Counted from the first letter of the stretch, positions 1 through 9,618 are shown. The stretch: DNA of 64,000 nucleotides from JAQYVL01 sp964578935 (GCA_964578935.1 CAZOEW010000001.1:1-64000), one strand, 5' to 3'. Made by a program: numbers and translations. The notes: generated by a model not told the origin, from the sequence alone.

Positions 1-605
1 ATGACATAACGCCAGTTTTCTTTGAAGCATCTTGCTGGAAGTCCTGACGCATTGGGAATGGATAGAACAAGCAGTCCGCCGGGAGCCAACAACTGGTTGC
101 ATTTATCGAGTATGCGAAACGGATTGCGGACATGTTCCAGAACGTCCCAAAGCGTAACGGCATCATATTTTTTGGGGGGGAACCAGTCTTCAAAGATACC
201 ATTGAAGACAGTGATGCCGAAATGTCGGTAGCAGTATTCGGACGCCGAAGGCCGCGGTTCCACCCCATCGGCGGACCATCCCGCCAACTGGGCATGTCTG
301 AGAAAATGTCCCATACCGGAACCAATGTCCAGAATTGTTCCTTTTTCCGGTTTCAGTTCATTTAATATGCGTATCCGCTGCGGGAAACCGCCTTGGGTTT
401 CGTCTACGATATTATCATGATAGAGCTTCTGCCTGCTATATAGTTGTTTGATGTCTTCTTCAGAGGGATATGGATGCTGCCAACCGAATTCACAATTCCC
501 GCACCATGCGATGGCGAACTTTTTTCCGCTTTTATTTACCCGCCAGAAAGTGCTTGTTGACTTCTCGTGGCAGTATGGGCATGTGAGTATTTGTTTGTCA
601 TTCAT
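1..605 (-). CDS. SAM-dependent methyltransferase with N-terminal zinc ribbon (3' end outside window)
   Basis: About 201 residues are visible; the C-terminus lies beyond the left edge. An N-terminal zinc ribbon (CPYC at 9-12, CGNC at 35-38) precedes a class I Rossmann fold: motif I LDIGSGMGHFL near 92-102, an acidic post-motif (GVEP, 114-117), then LWDVLEHV near 152-159 and LLAPGGLLVLSIPN near 172-185. This is the layout of Methyltransf_23-type enzymes found in polysaccharide clusters, which methylate a sugar or lipid-linked intermediate; the substrate cannot be read from the sequence. The ATG overlaps the end of the upstream glycosyltransferase by 8 bases, so the two are probably co-translated. 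Confidence 0.85.
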   Translation of the reverse strand, partial: MNDKQILTCPYCHEKSTSTFWRVNKSGKKFAIAWCGNCEFGWQHPYPSEEDIKQLYSRQKLYHDNIVDETQGGFPQRIRILNELKPEKGTILDIGSGMGHFLRHAQLAGWSADGVEPRPSASEYCYRHFGITVFNGIFEDWFPPKKYDAVTLWDVLEHVRNPFRILDKCNQLLAPGGLLVLSIPNASGLPARCFKENWRYV

Positions 606-1599
606 TTTTATCCACAAATGCTTGGGTAGTGATTAACAGTCCTCGTTTGCGAATATCTCTAAGATTCCATTCGATGCCTGCCAGAATGCCCCTCAATCGA
701 TGTTTTTGCAAGGATACCAGGCCTTCCATGAGCATTAACGGTATCGTTAAAAATAAAAAATCCGGTATAAACAGAAAGGCGAAGTACAATGGGTGCAGAT
801 TTTTTCTTGCAAGCAGTAATATGTTGCGGGTATTCATGAAGTTACGGGTGTAATTGTTCTTGAAGCTTTTTTTTGCTCTATGCCAGCAGATTGCCTCGGG
901 AATGTATTTTATCTTCCAGCCGTGCCGGATCAAGCGATCGCAAAAATCGATGTCTTCCGACCCGTATGGGGAAAATTCAGTGTCCAACAAACCGATTTGC
1001 TTAAAAACATCTGTCCGGATGAGTTGAGCGCAGCCGATCTGAAATGAAATATCGCGTTCAATGTCGAATTGGCCCGTATCTTTCTGGTCTTCACCTCGCC
1101 CTGTATCGATCCAACCTGGAGGCGATTTTTTCAGGAAGCGGCAGAATCGGTTTAATATTATAAATCCTGCGTGCAAATAGGTCCATTTCCAGGAAGTGCA
1201 TCCAACCCGCCATATCCGTTTTTTATCATGTTCCATGTATATTTTAGGGCCGACGATAGCCGTATCGGGATATTTTTCAATGGCATGCACTAAGTTAGTA
1301 AGGAATTGAGGTGCGGCATAGGCATCGTTATCAATTAACAGAACATAATCAAATTTATTATCAATGGCATGTCGAATACCAATATTTCTTCCCCCGGCGA
1401 CACCGAGGTTCTGATTCGTCCTTATTATTCGTAATGAAGCGTATCGATCTATTAAAAAATCAGTAGGGTCCTCTGTTGAATGATTATCAATGACAAGAAT
1501 TGCATCCTTTTGACCTAACTGGGGTACGAAGCTCAGCATGCATCGGCTCGTATACAATGCCTCATTCCAGTTCAATATGACAATCAATGTTGAATGCAT
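598..1599 (-). CDS. Family 2 glycosyltransferase (rhamnosyltransferase-like)
   Basis: A 333-residue GT-A fold glycosyltransferase acting at the cytoplasmic face of the inner membrane on a lipid-linked glycan. It shows the N-terminal nucleotide-binding start VILNWNE, the VIDNHSTED segment, NLGVAGGRNIGI near 64-75, and the metal-binding DND at 90-92. A late SEDIDFCDR motif corresponds to the catalytic ED region. A hydrophobic stretch rich in F, L and I near residues 270-295 suggests membrane association. Its end overlaps the start of the zinc-ribbon methyltransferase, indicating one transcript. The sugar donor is unknown; similarity to WbbL/RfbN-type rhamnosyltransferases is suggested by motif spacing only. 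Confidence 0.9.
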   Translation of the reverse strand: MHSTLIVILNWNEALYTSRCMLSFVPQLGQKDAILVIDNHSTEDPTDFLIDRYASLRIIRTNQNLGVAGGRNIGIRHAIDNKFDYVLLIDNDAYAAPQFLTNLVHAIEKYPDTAIVGPKIYMEHDKKRIWRVGCTSWKWTYLHAGFIILNRFCRFLKKSPPGWIDTGRGEDQKDTGQFDIERDISFQIGCAQLIRTDVFKQIGLLDTEFSPYGSEDIDFCDRLIRHGWKIKYIPEAICWHRAKKSFKNNYTRNFMNTRNILLLARKNLHPLYFAFLFIPDFLFLTIPLMLMEGLVSLQKHRLRGILAGIEWNLRDIRKRGLLITTQAFVDKNE

Positions 1600-1836
1600 G
1601 TTGTCGTGATACGTCCGGATGCAAACAAGTCATTTCAAAATACGCTATGAGTCCGATATCCGATCATGAACCAAGATCCTTATTTTTATTTTGAGACGAC
1701 TTGTCGCAATTCAAATGAGTAAACCAATAAGCTATAGATTTAATTTTGATAAACATATCGTAAAACAAGTGGATACGCAATATGCTTCTGGGAAATCCCG
1801 GTAGACGGCTAATTGAATTGTCCAGGATAGGATAGC
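1600..1836. other. Intergenic region between divergent glycosyltransferase and flippase
   Basis: No convincing coding frame, RNA gene or repeat is seen. The region is A+T rich and separates two divergent transcription units of the polysaccharide cluster. The sigma70-like promoter of the flippase begins at its right end; no equally clear promoter for the minus-strand glycosyltransferase was found. Confidence 0.5.
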
Positions 1837-1865
1837 TTGACAGCTCTCTGGTTTTGTATTAGATA
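1837..1865 (+). promoter_or_regulatory. Sigma70-type promoter for the flippase gene
   Basis: A perfect -35 TTGACA (1837-1842), a 17-base spacer and a -10 TAGATA (1860-1865) stand about 40 bases before the flippase start. The spacing and position fit a housekeeping promoter driving the flippase and probably the radical SAM gene behind it. Confidence 0.6.
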
Positions 1866-1906
1866 CCTAACTGTTAAGCGCCCGAGAATAAAACCTTATT
1901 TGCGAG

Positions 1907-3307
1907 ATGCAGCCATATGCGCTTGATGTTGGTTTGCGGCGTTATAGGCACATTGTGAAAAATCAAAATGCGCATCCAAAGTCCCTCAAAGACGAACTAA
2001 TTCGCGGCACTATCGGCTCTTTCCTGCTAAAAATCAGCCAGATAGGATTTGGCTTCTTGTCCTCCATCCTTCTGGCAAGGCTTCTGGGCTTGGAAGAATT
2101 CGGCGTCTATGCGTTTTGTCTATCCATTGTGATCATTCTAAGCATTCCTGCGAAGTTGGGTGGCGAGTCACTTCTGGTTCGAGAAATATCCGCCTACAAC
2201 TCCCAAAAGAAATTTTCATATCTTCGAGGGCTGATCCGGCAGATGCGGATAGCATCCATGACGGTATCGGCTTTACTGTGCCTTTGTGCTGCAACCATCG
2301 GCTGGTTCGTCTTCCAGGAAAGGACATTACGAGCCACATTCATTGCGGCTTTATTTCTCATTCCATTGTCTGCTTACTTGAGCATTCAAAGTTCGGCATT
2401 ACGCGGGTTGCAGCATATCCTGCTCGGGCAGTTCAGCTTATCCGCGGGATCGATATTGCTTCTTGTTTTTCTATCCGGATTCGTTTTATTTTCCGATAGT
2501 GCCCTGACGCCCTTGACCGCCATTTATGCGCAGTTGGCAAGCGTTGGCATACTGGCAATCCTGACATACTATTTACTTCGTCATTATTTGCCAAAGGAAG
2601 CGGGGGCTGTGCAACCTGCCTATGAAACCCGCCGATGGAGTAAAAGTATGTTAACGTTCCTTCTTGCCAACATTATGCTCGCGTTCAACAGCGAAGCATC
2701 CGTTGTTCTTCTGGGCTTTATCCAGAACACGGAATCGGTCGGTCTTTTCAGAGTTGCTCAGCGTATCGCCGGGCTTATTCCTTTTGGACTTCTGGCTGTA
2801 AACGCGACCATCGCTCCAACCGTGGCGGAATTGTTTTCAAAAAATGAAAAAAAACGGTTGCAGCATCTCATCAGTCGAAGTGTTTTAATGATCACAGCCT
2901 ATGCATTGCCTGCAAGTTTATGCCTTATTTTTTTCGGTCAACGAATTGTCCCGTTTTTATTTGGCGCAGAATACGCCGCAGCTTACCTTCCCATGGTGAT
3001 TCTTTGCGTCGGGCAACTTTTTAATACCTGTTTGGGATCCGTAGGGCTCATCCTGAATATGGTTGGACTGGAAAAGGTTGTCGCAAGAGGACTTACCATT
3101 GCCGCAATAACCAATTTGTCCTTTAATTTGCTTTTTATACCACTTTGGGGATTAATGGGAGCGGCGATCGCTGTCAGTGCGAGCATGATGATTTGGAATA
3201 TTTCGTTGAGCGTTTGGCTTTACAAAAAAACCGGACTTGTCAGTATGATTCGGTTTGATACACTAAAACATTCGGGTAAAAGTGATAAACGGATTAAAAA
3301 GTGTTAG
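1907..3307 (+). CDS. Polysaccharide/O-antigen flippase (Wzx/MOP superfamily)
   Basis: A 466-residue multi-pass membrane protein. Its first membrane segment carries the typical MOP entry sequence (IGSFLLKISQIGFGFL, then ARLLGLEEFGVYAF), followed by about 12 hydrophobic segments and a C-terminal basic tail. The family flips undecaprenyl-linked oligosaccharides to the periplasmic side of the inner membrane. It stands among glycosyltransferases and behind a strong promoter. The chosen ATG has a weak ribosome-binding site; an in-frame GTG about 16 codons later is possible, since the first 25 residues do not look like family sequence. Confidence 0.88.
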   Translation: MQPYALDVGLRRYRHIVKNQNAHPKSLKDELIRGTIGSFLLKISQIGFGFLSSILLARLLGLEEFGVYAFCLSIVIILSIPAKLGGESLLVREISAYNSQKKFSYLRGLIRQMRIASMTVSALLCLCAATIGWFVFQERTLRATFIAALFLIPLSAYLSIQSSALRGLQHILLGQFSLSAGSILLLVFLSGFVLFSDSALTPLTAIYAQLASVGILAILTYYLLRHYLPKEAGAVQPAYETRRWSKSMLTFLLANIMLAFNSEASVVLLGFIQNTESVGLFRVAQRIAGLIPFGLLAVNATIAPTVAELFSKNEKKRLQHLISRSVLMITAYALPASLCLIFFGQRIVPFLFGAEYAAAYLPMVILCVGQLFNTCLGSVGLILNMVGLEKVVARGLTIAAITNLSFNLLFIPLWGLMGAAIAVSASMMIWNISLSVWLYKKTGLVSMIRFDTLKHSGKSDKRIKKC

Positions 3308-3379
3308 AAGCCATTTAAAACCTGCAAACGTGCCCAAAGCCGTAACGTGTAAAAATGTCTATATCAAAAAAGGTTTAAA

Positions 3380-4756
3380 ATGATAAAAATTTGCTTGGTT
3401 TACCCCAAAAGCATGCGCTTGCCGCGATATTTCAATTTTGTGACGAACATTGCGACGGAAACAGTCAAAACGCTTCCGCCGCTTGGGATGCTTTATTTAA
3501 TAAGCAATACAAATTATAAGGTCGATTTTATCGACAACCGGATTCAGCAATATGATACCCGGACATTATGCGAAAAACTCAGCGAATATGACATGGTTGG
3601 ATTTGGTGGTACAATCTTCGAAATCAAGGAAGCGCGCACAGTTTCGTCCAACCTCATGCGAAAAGGTATTTTTACGGTATATGGGGGGCCGAACGCCACT
3701 GCGAACTGGAACCTTTATCTAACTTGTTTCAGCATGATCGTCAGGGGTGAAGGTGAAGAAATTTTAAGTAAAATAATAGACTGTTACAATAGCCGCGCCT
3801 CTTTTGAAAAAATTGGTTTTTCAATAATTGGATCCACATGGGTGAATGAGCAGATTTTCAGGTTACAAAGTCTGGATACCCTGTTGTACCCTGACAGGAC
3901 GATAATAAATATCGATGATTATAAACGCGAGGAATCGGTGTATCTTTCGGATTGTTATCCGGTCGATACCGTTGTATCGAGTCGCGGATGCCCTTTTAAT
4001 TGCTATTTCTGCTCTTCAAAGTTCATCTGGGAAAGAAGATATTCTTTTCGTTCTATTGATAATATAATTGGTGAAATTAAGTTGTTAAGAGAAAATTTCG
4101 GCACAAGGGGTATATATTTCCGGGAGGATAATTTTACTGTCAATAAAGAACGGGTTATGCAGTTTTGTGACAGAATCAAGCGGCATTCAATATCCTGGAT
4201 TTGTGAATCAAGGGTCGATACATTGGACGAACCACTGATAGAAAAAATAGCAGCTTCCGGATGCAAAGGCATATGGTTTGGTATTGAATCCACCGATGAC
4301 AAGGTCCTAAAACGGATCGGAAAGGGGATCACTATTGAACAGGTAAAAAATACAATTAATTTGTGTAACCAATATGGAATCCGGACAGGCGGTGGATTTA
4401 TGCTTGGTTTCCCGTTTGACGACAGAAAATCGATCAAGAAAAATTTTAGTGAGAGTAAAAAACTGAATTTATCCGTGACATTTTACAACCGTGTCTGGGC
4501 CATACCCATTTCACAAATGTATTATGAGATAGTGAATCGGAATTTGGATTATTATACTTTTGAAAATATTATTTTGCCATCAACTGAATATCTTTCCGCT
4601 GATGAAGTGAACTCCTTGTATTTCCGGCTGGTATCCAAAAAAGAGGTCATCGATAAAAAATTAAACACACTTATCGGAAAAGAACTCGTTAACTGGGTAA
4701 AGAAAAAATTTCCTTTTATTGTTACCTTATATAGAGCTTTATACAAACTGTTTTGA
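3380..4756 (+). CDS. B12-binding-domain radical SAM protein
   Basis: A 458-residue protein with two domains. Residues 1-130 resemble a cobalamin-binding Rossmann fold (ICLVYP start, PPLGMLYL at 33-40, VGFGGTIF, VYGGPNA, VRGEGE at 121-126). The radical SAM core carries CPFNCYFC, with the cluster cysteines at 204, 208 and 211, followed by FREDNF and a GIESTDD segment. Relatives carry out methylations, cyclisations or oxidations by radical chemistry; many occur in polysaccharide and lipid pathways. The N-terminal domain lacks a clear DxHxxG cobalamin motif, so B12 dependence is uncertain. It follows the flippase by 72 bases, with AAGG before the ATG, and converges on the next gene. Substrate unknown. 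Confidence 0.85.
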   Translation: MIKICLVYPKSMRLPRYFNFVTNIATETVKTLPPLGMLYLISNTNYKVDFIDNRIQQYDTRTLCEKLSEYDMVGFGGTIFEIKEARTVSSNLMRKGIFTVYGGPNATANWNLYLTCFSMIVRGEGEEILSKIIDCYNSRASFEKIGFSIIGSTWVNEQIFRLQSLDTLLYPDRTIINIDDYKREESVYLSDCYPVDTVVSSRGCPFNCYFCSSKFIWERRYSFRSIDNIIGEIKLLRENFGTRGIYFREDNFTVNKERVMQFCDRIKRHSISWICESRVDTLDEPLIEKIAASGCKGIWFGIESTDDKVLKRIGKGITIEQVKNTINLCNQYGIRTGGGFMLGFPFDDRKSIKKNFSESKKLNLSVTFYNRVWAIPISQMYYEIVNRNLDYYTFENIILPSTEYLSADEVNSLYFRLVSKKEVIDKKLNTLIGKELVNWVKKKFPFIVTLYRALYKLF

Positions 4757-4814
4757 TGTGAAAACCGGAATCACGAGATGGCAGGAGTCGTGTGAATGGT
4801 TGTAAAAACGGTTT

Positions 4815-6365
4815 TTATGATGAATTTGCGATCCAGGTATCTTTCTCTGTCACGGTTATTTTTTCATCGGGAATACCATATGTCTCACGGATGGTGGCGG
4901 CGAAATCCGGGCAATCGAGAAATATTTTATCAAAAAAATTAAAAAGGCCGGCAGCTTGGACGATATATGGGTCATCGATTTTTCGTGTGTTTTGATAGCT
5001 GTCAGGCGTTTGAATAAAAATAAATTTTTCGTTCGAAACAATTACACTATGATATTTTAACAACAAGCGAACCGCGAAATCGGAACCGGATACAATTAAT
5101 CGATTGATTCTCGTCTCCATTAGAATCCTCAAAATCAGATACTGGGAGCGTTCCATATTCAGTTTTAAGTCCTGCAGCAGGATATAATGAATGCCCGGTC
5201 GAACAGTGTTTCTTTTTTTCTTATTTGTTATTATAGCGAATTTATAGGGTAGCTCCGGATCATCGGGTTCTGTTACGAAACTATTCTCGTTTTTGACAAA
5301 ATAGAGATCAATACTTTCATTATTTAATAATTTTAATATGTTATATTGTATTTTGTTGGCAATGGGCAATTTGCTTCCCTCATGAATCCGTCGAAATGTC
5401 TGACAGGCAATGAGCTCGGGTTCCACCATTTCCAACTTTGTCCATTGATCTTTTATGCGGGTACTCATGTGATGAATATCCGTTTTGATGACCTTTCGCT
5501 TGACTGCTTTCAGATACTGATAATAACTCGGATTCAAGTTGTTAAGCCAGTCCAAAGCGCGGTTAAGCAGTTGCGTATCGGGATGCGCTTGTCTCCTGAT
5601 CGTTGAATTGGATTGCGCGGAATGTAAAATAATCCTCCGAAACAACTCATTCGGCCTGACGACCTTGTTTAAACGAAATGAACGTTGCCATAGAGATTGT
5701 CCAGGGGGCTTCTGCCGTATTGCCACCAATGTTCCGTTGATGGTTATGTGGCGATAGCCTTTCACAAAAGTTTGGCAATTCCAGAGCCAATCCTGATACG
5801 CAAATTGCATTTCGTCTTTGACATACGGGATTTCCTGAAAAATCGATTTTGGGGCCATTAATAAAGCTGTCCAAAGATTTTTTTCAAACAATTGAGAAAA
5901 GTGTTCCGGATTGACATTCATCTCCTTAATGTAGGGATCGAACGGAAATCCAATAACGAATTGCGGATGCGCGATGTCCCCTTCACCTTTCTCAAGCGAT
6001 GAAATGGCCTCATTCAGCCAGTTCTCCGAATATAGATCATCACCATCCAGGATTGAAATATAGGTGCCGGAAGCTTTCGATACGCCAAAATTTCTAGAAA
6101 GCGAAAGTGAACCAAAATCAGCGTTATGCACTGAAATGATATTTTGTCGTTTTTCCTCCCAATGGTGTAACACGTCAAGTGTTGCCGGATCCCTAACGCG
6201 GTCTTTGACGATAACGATTTCAATATCATAGTCATTCTTGTTTTTTGCATAATCGACTGCATGTTCTAAAGCGCGCATGGTTCTGTGCAAAATGTTCCCT
6301 TCAGCATGAACAGGTATCACAACAGAAGCAATGCAGGGGATCTGGTTTGGTTTCGGCATGTTCAT
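4815..6365 (-). CDS. Two-domain glycosyltransferase: GT2 domain plus truncated GT4-like C-terminal part
   Basis: A 516-residue protein. Residues 10-230 are a GT2 catalytic domain (ASVVIPVHAEG, then ILDGDD at 105-110 as the metal-binding motif). A linker of about 130 residues follows. Residues about 370-516 look like the N-terminal half of a GT-B enzyme: FIFIQTPDSY, then FFDKIFLDCPDF and YGIPDEKITV, the pattern that in GT4 enzymes leads into the donor-binding half. The protein stops there, so that second half is missing. It begins just behind the stop of the upstream GT2 gene (same operon) and converges on the radical SAM gene. Truncation of a larger two-domain transferase is my inference. Confidence 0.8.
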   Translation of the reverse strand: MNMPKPNQIPCIASVVIPVHAEGNILHRTMRALEHAVDYAKNKNDYDIEIVIVKDRVRDPATLDVLHHWEEKRQNIISVHNADFGSLSLSRNFGVSKASGTYISILDGDDLYSENWLNEAISSLEKGEGDIAHPQFVIGFPFDPYIKEMNVNPEHFSQLFEKNLWTALLMAPKSIFQEIPYVKDEMQFAYQDWLWNCQTFVKGYRHITINGTLVAIRQKPPGQSLWQRSFRLNKVVRPNELFRRIILHSAQSNSTIRRQAHPDTQLLNRALDWLNNLNPSYYQYLKAVKRKVIKTDIHHMSTRIKDQWTKLEMVEPELIACQTFRRIHEGSKLPIANKIQYNILKLLNNESIDLYFVKNENSFVTEPDDPELPYKFAIITNKKKRNTVRPGIHYILLQDLKLNMERSQYLILRILMETRINRLIVSGSDFAVRLLLKYHSVIVSNEKFIFIQTPDSYQNTRKIDDPYIVQAAGLFNFFDKIFLDCPDFAATIRETYGIPDEKITVTEKDTWIANSS

Positions 6366-6366
6366 A

Positions 6367-7461
6367 TTATTCGTCGACTCTTTTGGTTCCCCGTTGTAAG
6401 ATAATCAACCTATTTTTTATGGCGCGCTTTTTGGGCATATATTTGTATCTTATCGCTTCTTGAAGAAGGAAAACGAGTATTTCCAAACGTTCTCGGCATG
6501 TGAATCCTGAAAAACGGGAAACAGGAAGCGAAAGCAGTAGATTCGACAGAATTGGGTGTATAATGATCTTAATCAGCTTATGCTCTTCTTTTTCTCTCAA
6601 TTGATAATGTCTGGAAAAGGTTTGAATAATGTCTACAATATCTTGATAGGTACGTTTCAATTCGTTTTTAGATCTATTTTCGACACGTCCACCGACGATA
6701 TCCAGCATGCAATTTAAGTCGATTCTATCAACGTTTCTTTTTTCCATAAACTTATATAAGTATTCTTTTCTGATACCATTGCCGATATCTTGCTGAATTA
6801 TTTTTTTTGAAACCGAAATGGATTTCGCGTGATGCCGATATTTGAGAAGGGGAATTGGGAGATTATAGCCAGCGGTATAATCTAAAACGCGACACCACAA
6901 TCCATAATCCTGAGCGAACTTGGTTTGCTCATCATACCATAGATTGAAATTGGTCAATATCTTTTTTCGGATCATTACTGTGGGATGGATGAAGGGCGCC
7001 ATGAATGGCAGGCAGCACCTTATTTCGATATCCGTTTCAGGTGAAAAGATTATTTTTTTAATTCGTTCATTGGCATCAATTTGATAAGCCGCACTCCCGA
7101 CAATACCGACACGACTATGATTGCAAAGATAGTTCACCTGCCGCTGAATTCGATCAGGCAATGCGATGTCATCCGCATCCATTCGAGCGATTAATTCACC
7201 TTGCGCCTTAGCGATACCCGCATTCAATGAAAATGCAATGCCACGATTCTTTTCATTTTTGAGTACGACAATTCTGTTATCATGGATAGCGTTTATTGCC
7301 GACAGGGAATTATCAGTGGAACCATCATCCACAACAATGATTTCCAGGTTGCGGTATGTCTGATGAAGAATGCTGAGTAGGGCCCGGCGAAGATATTCAT
7401 GGTTGTTGAAAACCGGAACAACAACTGAAACAAGCGGATTCGAATTTGGATCAGAATGCAT
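6367..7461 (-). CDS. Family 2 glycosyltransferase
   Basis: A 364-residue GT2 enzyme with a textbook N-terminus: VSVVVPVFNN at 11-20, QTYRNLEIIVVDDGSTD at 34-50, and ARMDADD at 92-98, the nucleotide-sugar/metal site. It later shows DYGLWCRV, which fits the acceptor-side helix of this family. The C-terminal 100 residues are basic and may contact the membrane. It belongs to a minus-strand run with the sulfotransferase upstream and the two-domain transferase downstream. Sugar specificity is unknown, and no strong ribosome-binding site is visible before the ATG. Confidence 0.9.
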   Translation of the reverse strand: MHSDPNSNPLVSVVVPVFNNHEYLRRALLSILHQTYRNLEIIVVDDGSTDNSLSAINAIHDNRIVVLKNEKNRGIAFSLNAGIAKAQGELIARMDADDIALPDRIQRQVNYLCNHSRVGIVGSAAYQIDANERIKKIIFSPETDIEIRCCLPFMAPFIHPTVMIRKKILTNFNLWYDEQTKFAQDYGLWCRVLDYTAGYNLPIPLLKYRHHAKSISVSKKIIQQDIGNGIRKEYLYKFMEKRNVDRIDLNCMLDIVGGRVENRSKNELKRTYQDIVDIIQTFSRHYQLREKEEHKLIKIIIHPILSNLLLSLPVSRFSGFTCRERLEILVFLLQEAIRYKYMPKKRAIKNRLIILQRGTKRVDE

Positions 7462-7499
7462 TATTTTTCGAGTTTTTCGAGTTTCAGTATCGTTGATAT

Positions 7500-8501
7500 T
7501 TAACAGTAGCCGTATTTTCCCAAATCAAGTGAAAATCTTTCCGCAAGTTTACTATTGCCGTCTACATATCGATCCATAATCTCTTTTTCATTTTCAAAGT
7601 GAATCTTAAACTGTCTGCCCGGTATATTGAATGTTTGAAACCATTTTTTAATGGGTGAAGAAATAGCAGCCGGCAAGAGATAACTCGCGTTTTGTAAGGC
7701 GGTATAAGTATTACGGCCGATTCCTTCCAAAAAGGGTCTTGTATCCTGTCGATAAAAATCTTTTTTCAGTCTTTTGACATTTTCCTGATTATTCAAAGAA
7801 AAGCGCACTGTATCTTCGGGAAGGTTCAAAATACAAGCCCAAAGCGCTGCGTAACGATTCAGGTCTTCTATTAAATCTTCGTATACAACAATCGTAATAT
7901 TGTTTCGGTGGAATAACTGTTCATAATACAAAACAATCTGATCGAAATTCAGTGCAGCGCCAATGAAGTTATCGAAATTTTTTTGGTAGGCGTATGAAAT
8001 AAATTTTTCAAAGCTATTTGTTTCTTTATGTTTTTTATAAACTAGGTTGTAATATTGCGCATAACAGGATTTTAGCAATTCTGTCTGCTTTCGAATACTG
8101 ATAATAATGTTGGGATCGTATTCGCAAAAATCCTTATTGAACAAAAGCGACAATTTTCTCGCGATGGCCGCTGGATCGGGCGTCCAGCAAAAGGGAGGCG
8201 GATAATACCTGAAAAGCAATGAATTTGTGATAAAACTTTCATTTGAGAAAACGATGGCTTGTGCATCGGGTTTTTGGGCTGTCTGAGATGCGATATCGTT
8301 CATTATCAGAGATCGGGTATGGGCAAGTGCCTCCTTAAATGGGATTTCATTTTGAAAAATGATGGCACGACTGTATGACCTGTCAGTCGATTTGTCTATG
8401 TGGATAATATGGTCATTTGAAAAAAGATGTTTTTGTAATGTCGTGGTTGCTGTTTTTGGATATCCGATGTGTATTTGCAGCGGCAGTTTGATTCTATCCA
8501 T
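7500..8501 (-). CDS. PAPS-dependent sulfotransferase-like protein
   Basis: A 333-residue protein with the sulfotransferase 5'-phosphosulfate loop HIGYPKTATTTLQ at 11-23 and a 3'-phosphate-binding segment (IIISIRKQTELLKSCYAQY) later on. The family transfers sulfate from PAPS to hydroxyls or amines of carbohydrates or lipids in the cytoplasm or at the membrane. Its place among glycosyltransferases suggests that the surface glycan is sulfated. The ATG at 8501 is preferred over a TTG two codons earlier because AGGA lies 9 bases before it. No PAPS-synthesis gene is in the window; a sulfate reducer would already make APS. Confidence 0.82.
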   Translation of the reverse strand: MDRIKLPLQIHIGYPKTATTTLQKHLFSNDHIIHIDKSTDRSYSRAIIFQNEIPFKEALAHTRSLIMNDIASQTAQKPDAQAIVFSNESFITNSLLFRYYPPPFCWTPDPAAIARKLSLLFNKDFCEYDPNIIISIRKQTELLKSCYAQYYNLVYKKHKETNSFEKFISYAYQKNFDNFIGAALNFDQIVLYYEQLFHRNNITIVVYEDLIEDLNRYAALWACILNLPEDTVRFSLNNQENVKRLKKDFYRQDTRPFLEGIGRNTYTALQNASYLLPAAISSPIKKWFQTFNIPGRQFKIHFENEKEIMDRYVDGNSKLAERFSLDLGKYGYC

Positions 8502-8657
8502 AACCAATTATCCTGATAACGATATGATCGGATTTCACCCGCACCGAGATAAATATCATAGGGAAAGAATGCGTTTTTTGCAACCGTATTAATATGATGT
8601 CAACAATGCTGGTTGAAAGGCTGAAAGTGCATTAACGGCCCCCTGAGGGCGATGAAA

Positions 8658-9431
8658 TTATCGTTTTCTGGAACGGACACTATTGATAAAGCGGCTCAAA
8701 ATCCTGCTTGGTTGTTTTATAAATGGAAATGTTTCCATGGCTTTAAGCTTTATGATCTTATTAGGATGAAATTGGTCTCTCAAGCTGATATCTAAGTAAT
8801 TTCCTGTAAGATCAATAAAGGCATACTGTTTGACGTTGGATTTTTCCATTAAGAACTGATTGTATGGCAAAGCATAAATAGGAACACCCACAGCCTCGGC
8901 GAAATAGACAGCAAAAGGGAAGACAAGGCTTGGCTCAAAAGAGGTCGCGTGTTGCCATATCGTTCTGCTGAAATCATCCCCGCCAATCCATCCACCGGCC
9001 TGAACTTTTGGAAATATGTTTATCAGGTCAATTGCAATTCCCCGGAGTGTATGATCACCGTCGATATATGCGAAGTCCAAGCTGTTATCCGGTATGCGAT
9101 CAATCACCTCGCTGGTTTTACCCTGTAAAATAATTCTTTTCTCGCTCGCAAAATCGGTTTTTGATTTGGTTTCTATCAAAAATTGTTCAAATACATTGTT
9201 TTCCTTGTTGGCCGGCTTGTTCCAACTATCCAGGTGCCGCCAGGGATCTATCATGTAATATTTTTCTATCAAATTACATCCCCTGAGGATGGTTGAAGCA
9301 AAGTCCCCTCTATAAACACCCACTTCGGCTAAACTTTTTGATTGATTTGCATTTAAAAATTGGATCCAAAACTCGGAACGATTTTTTGATTGCTTCAAAC
9401 ATTCCTTTATGAGTTGGGACCTGGTATTCAT
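8658..9431 (-). CDS. Class I SAM-dependent methyltransferase (Methyltransf_24-like)
   Basis: A 257-residue enzyme. AEVGVYRGDF at 35-44 is motif I, and DFAYIDGDH at 119-127 matches the metal/acceptor motif of the TylF/MycE and Methyltransf_24 group, which O-methylate sugars with Mg2+. GGWIGGDDF follows. The start is set at the ATG at 9431 because AGGAGG stands 4 bases before it; a longer frame reaching 9509 has no such site. It is the first gene of the minus-strand glycan run, with the sulfotransferase 150 bases downstream. The substrate is presumably a sugar of the same glycan, by context only. Confidence 0.82.
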   Translation of the reverse strand: MNTRSQLIKECLKQSKNRSEFWIQFLNANQSKSLAEVGVYRGDFASTILRGCNLIEKYYMIDPWRHLDSWNKPANKENNVFEQFLIETKSKTDFASEKRIILQGKTSEVIDRIPDNSLDFAYIDGDHTLRGIAIDLINIFPKVQAGGWIGGDDFSRTIWQHATSFEPSLVFPFAVYFAEAVGVPIYALPYNQFLMEKSNVKQYAFIDLTGNYLDISLRDQFHPNKIIKLKAMETFPFIKQPSRILSRFINSVRSRKR

Positions 9432-9582
9432 ACATCCTCCTGCCTTGTTAAAGGATAAGTCCTTGCTTCTTTTGAGGAAGACTATATGCGAAAGTTGATG
9501 GTGCGGCAACAGTATTTTGTATGCGAGAATGTAGGTTTATGTGTTGAATTCCCGAGCTTAAGTTGGCTGGCAAATACATTGG

Positions 9583-9618
9583 AAAAGGCTTTTCGGAAAC
9601 ATTTCCGAAAAGCCTTTT
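9583..9618 (-). terminator. Intrinsic terminator after the glutamate-synthase-like gene
   Basis: A perfect 17-base inverted repeat (9583-9599 and 9602-9618), flanked by A and T runs on both sides, lies 26 bases beyond the stop of the minus-strand gene at 9644. The symmetric A/T tails mean it could work in both directions. Confidence 0.85.
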
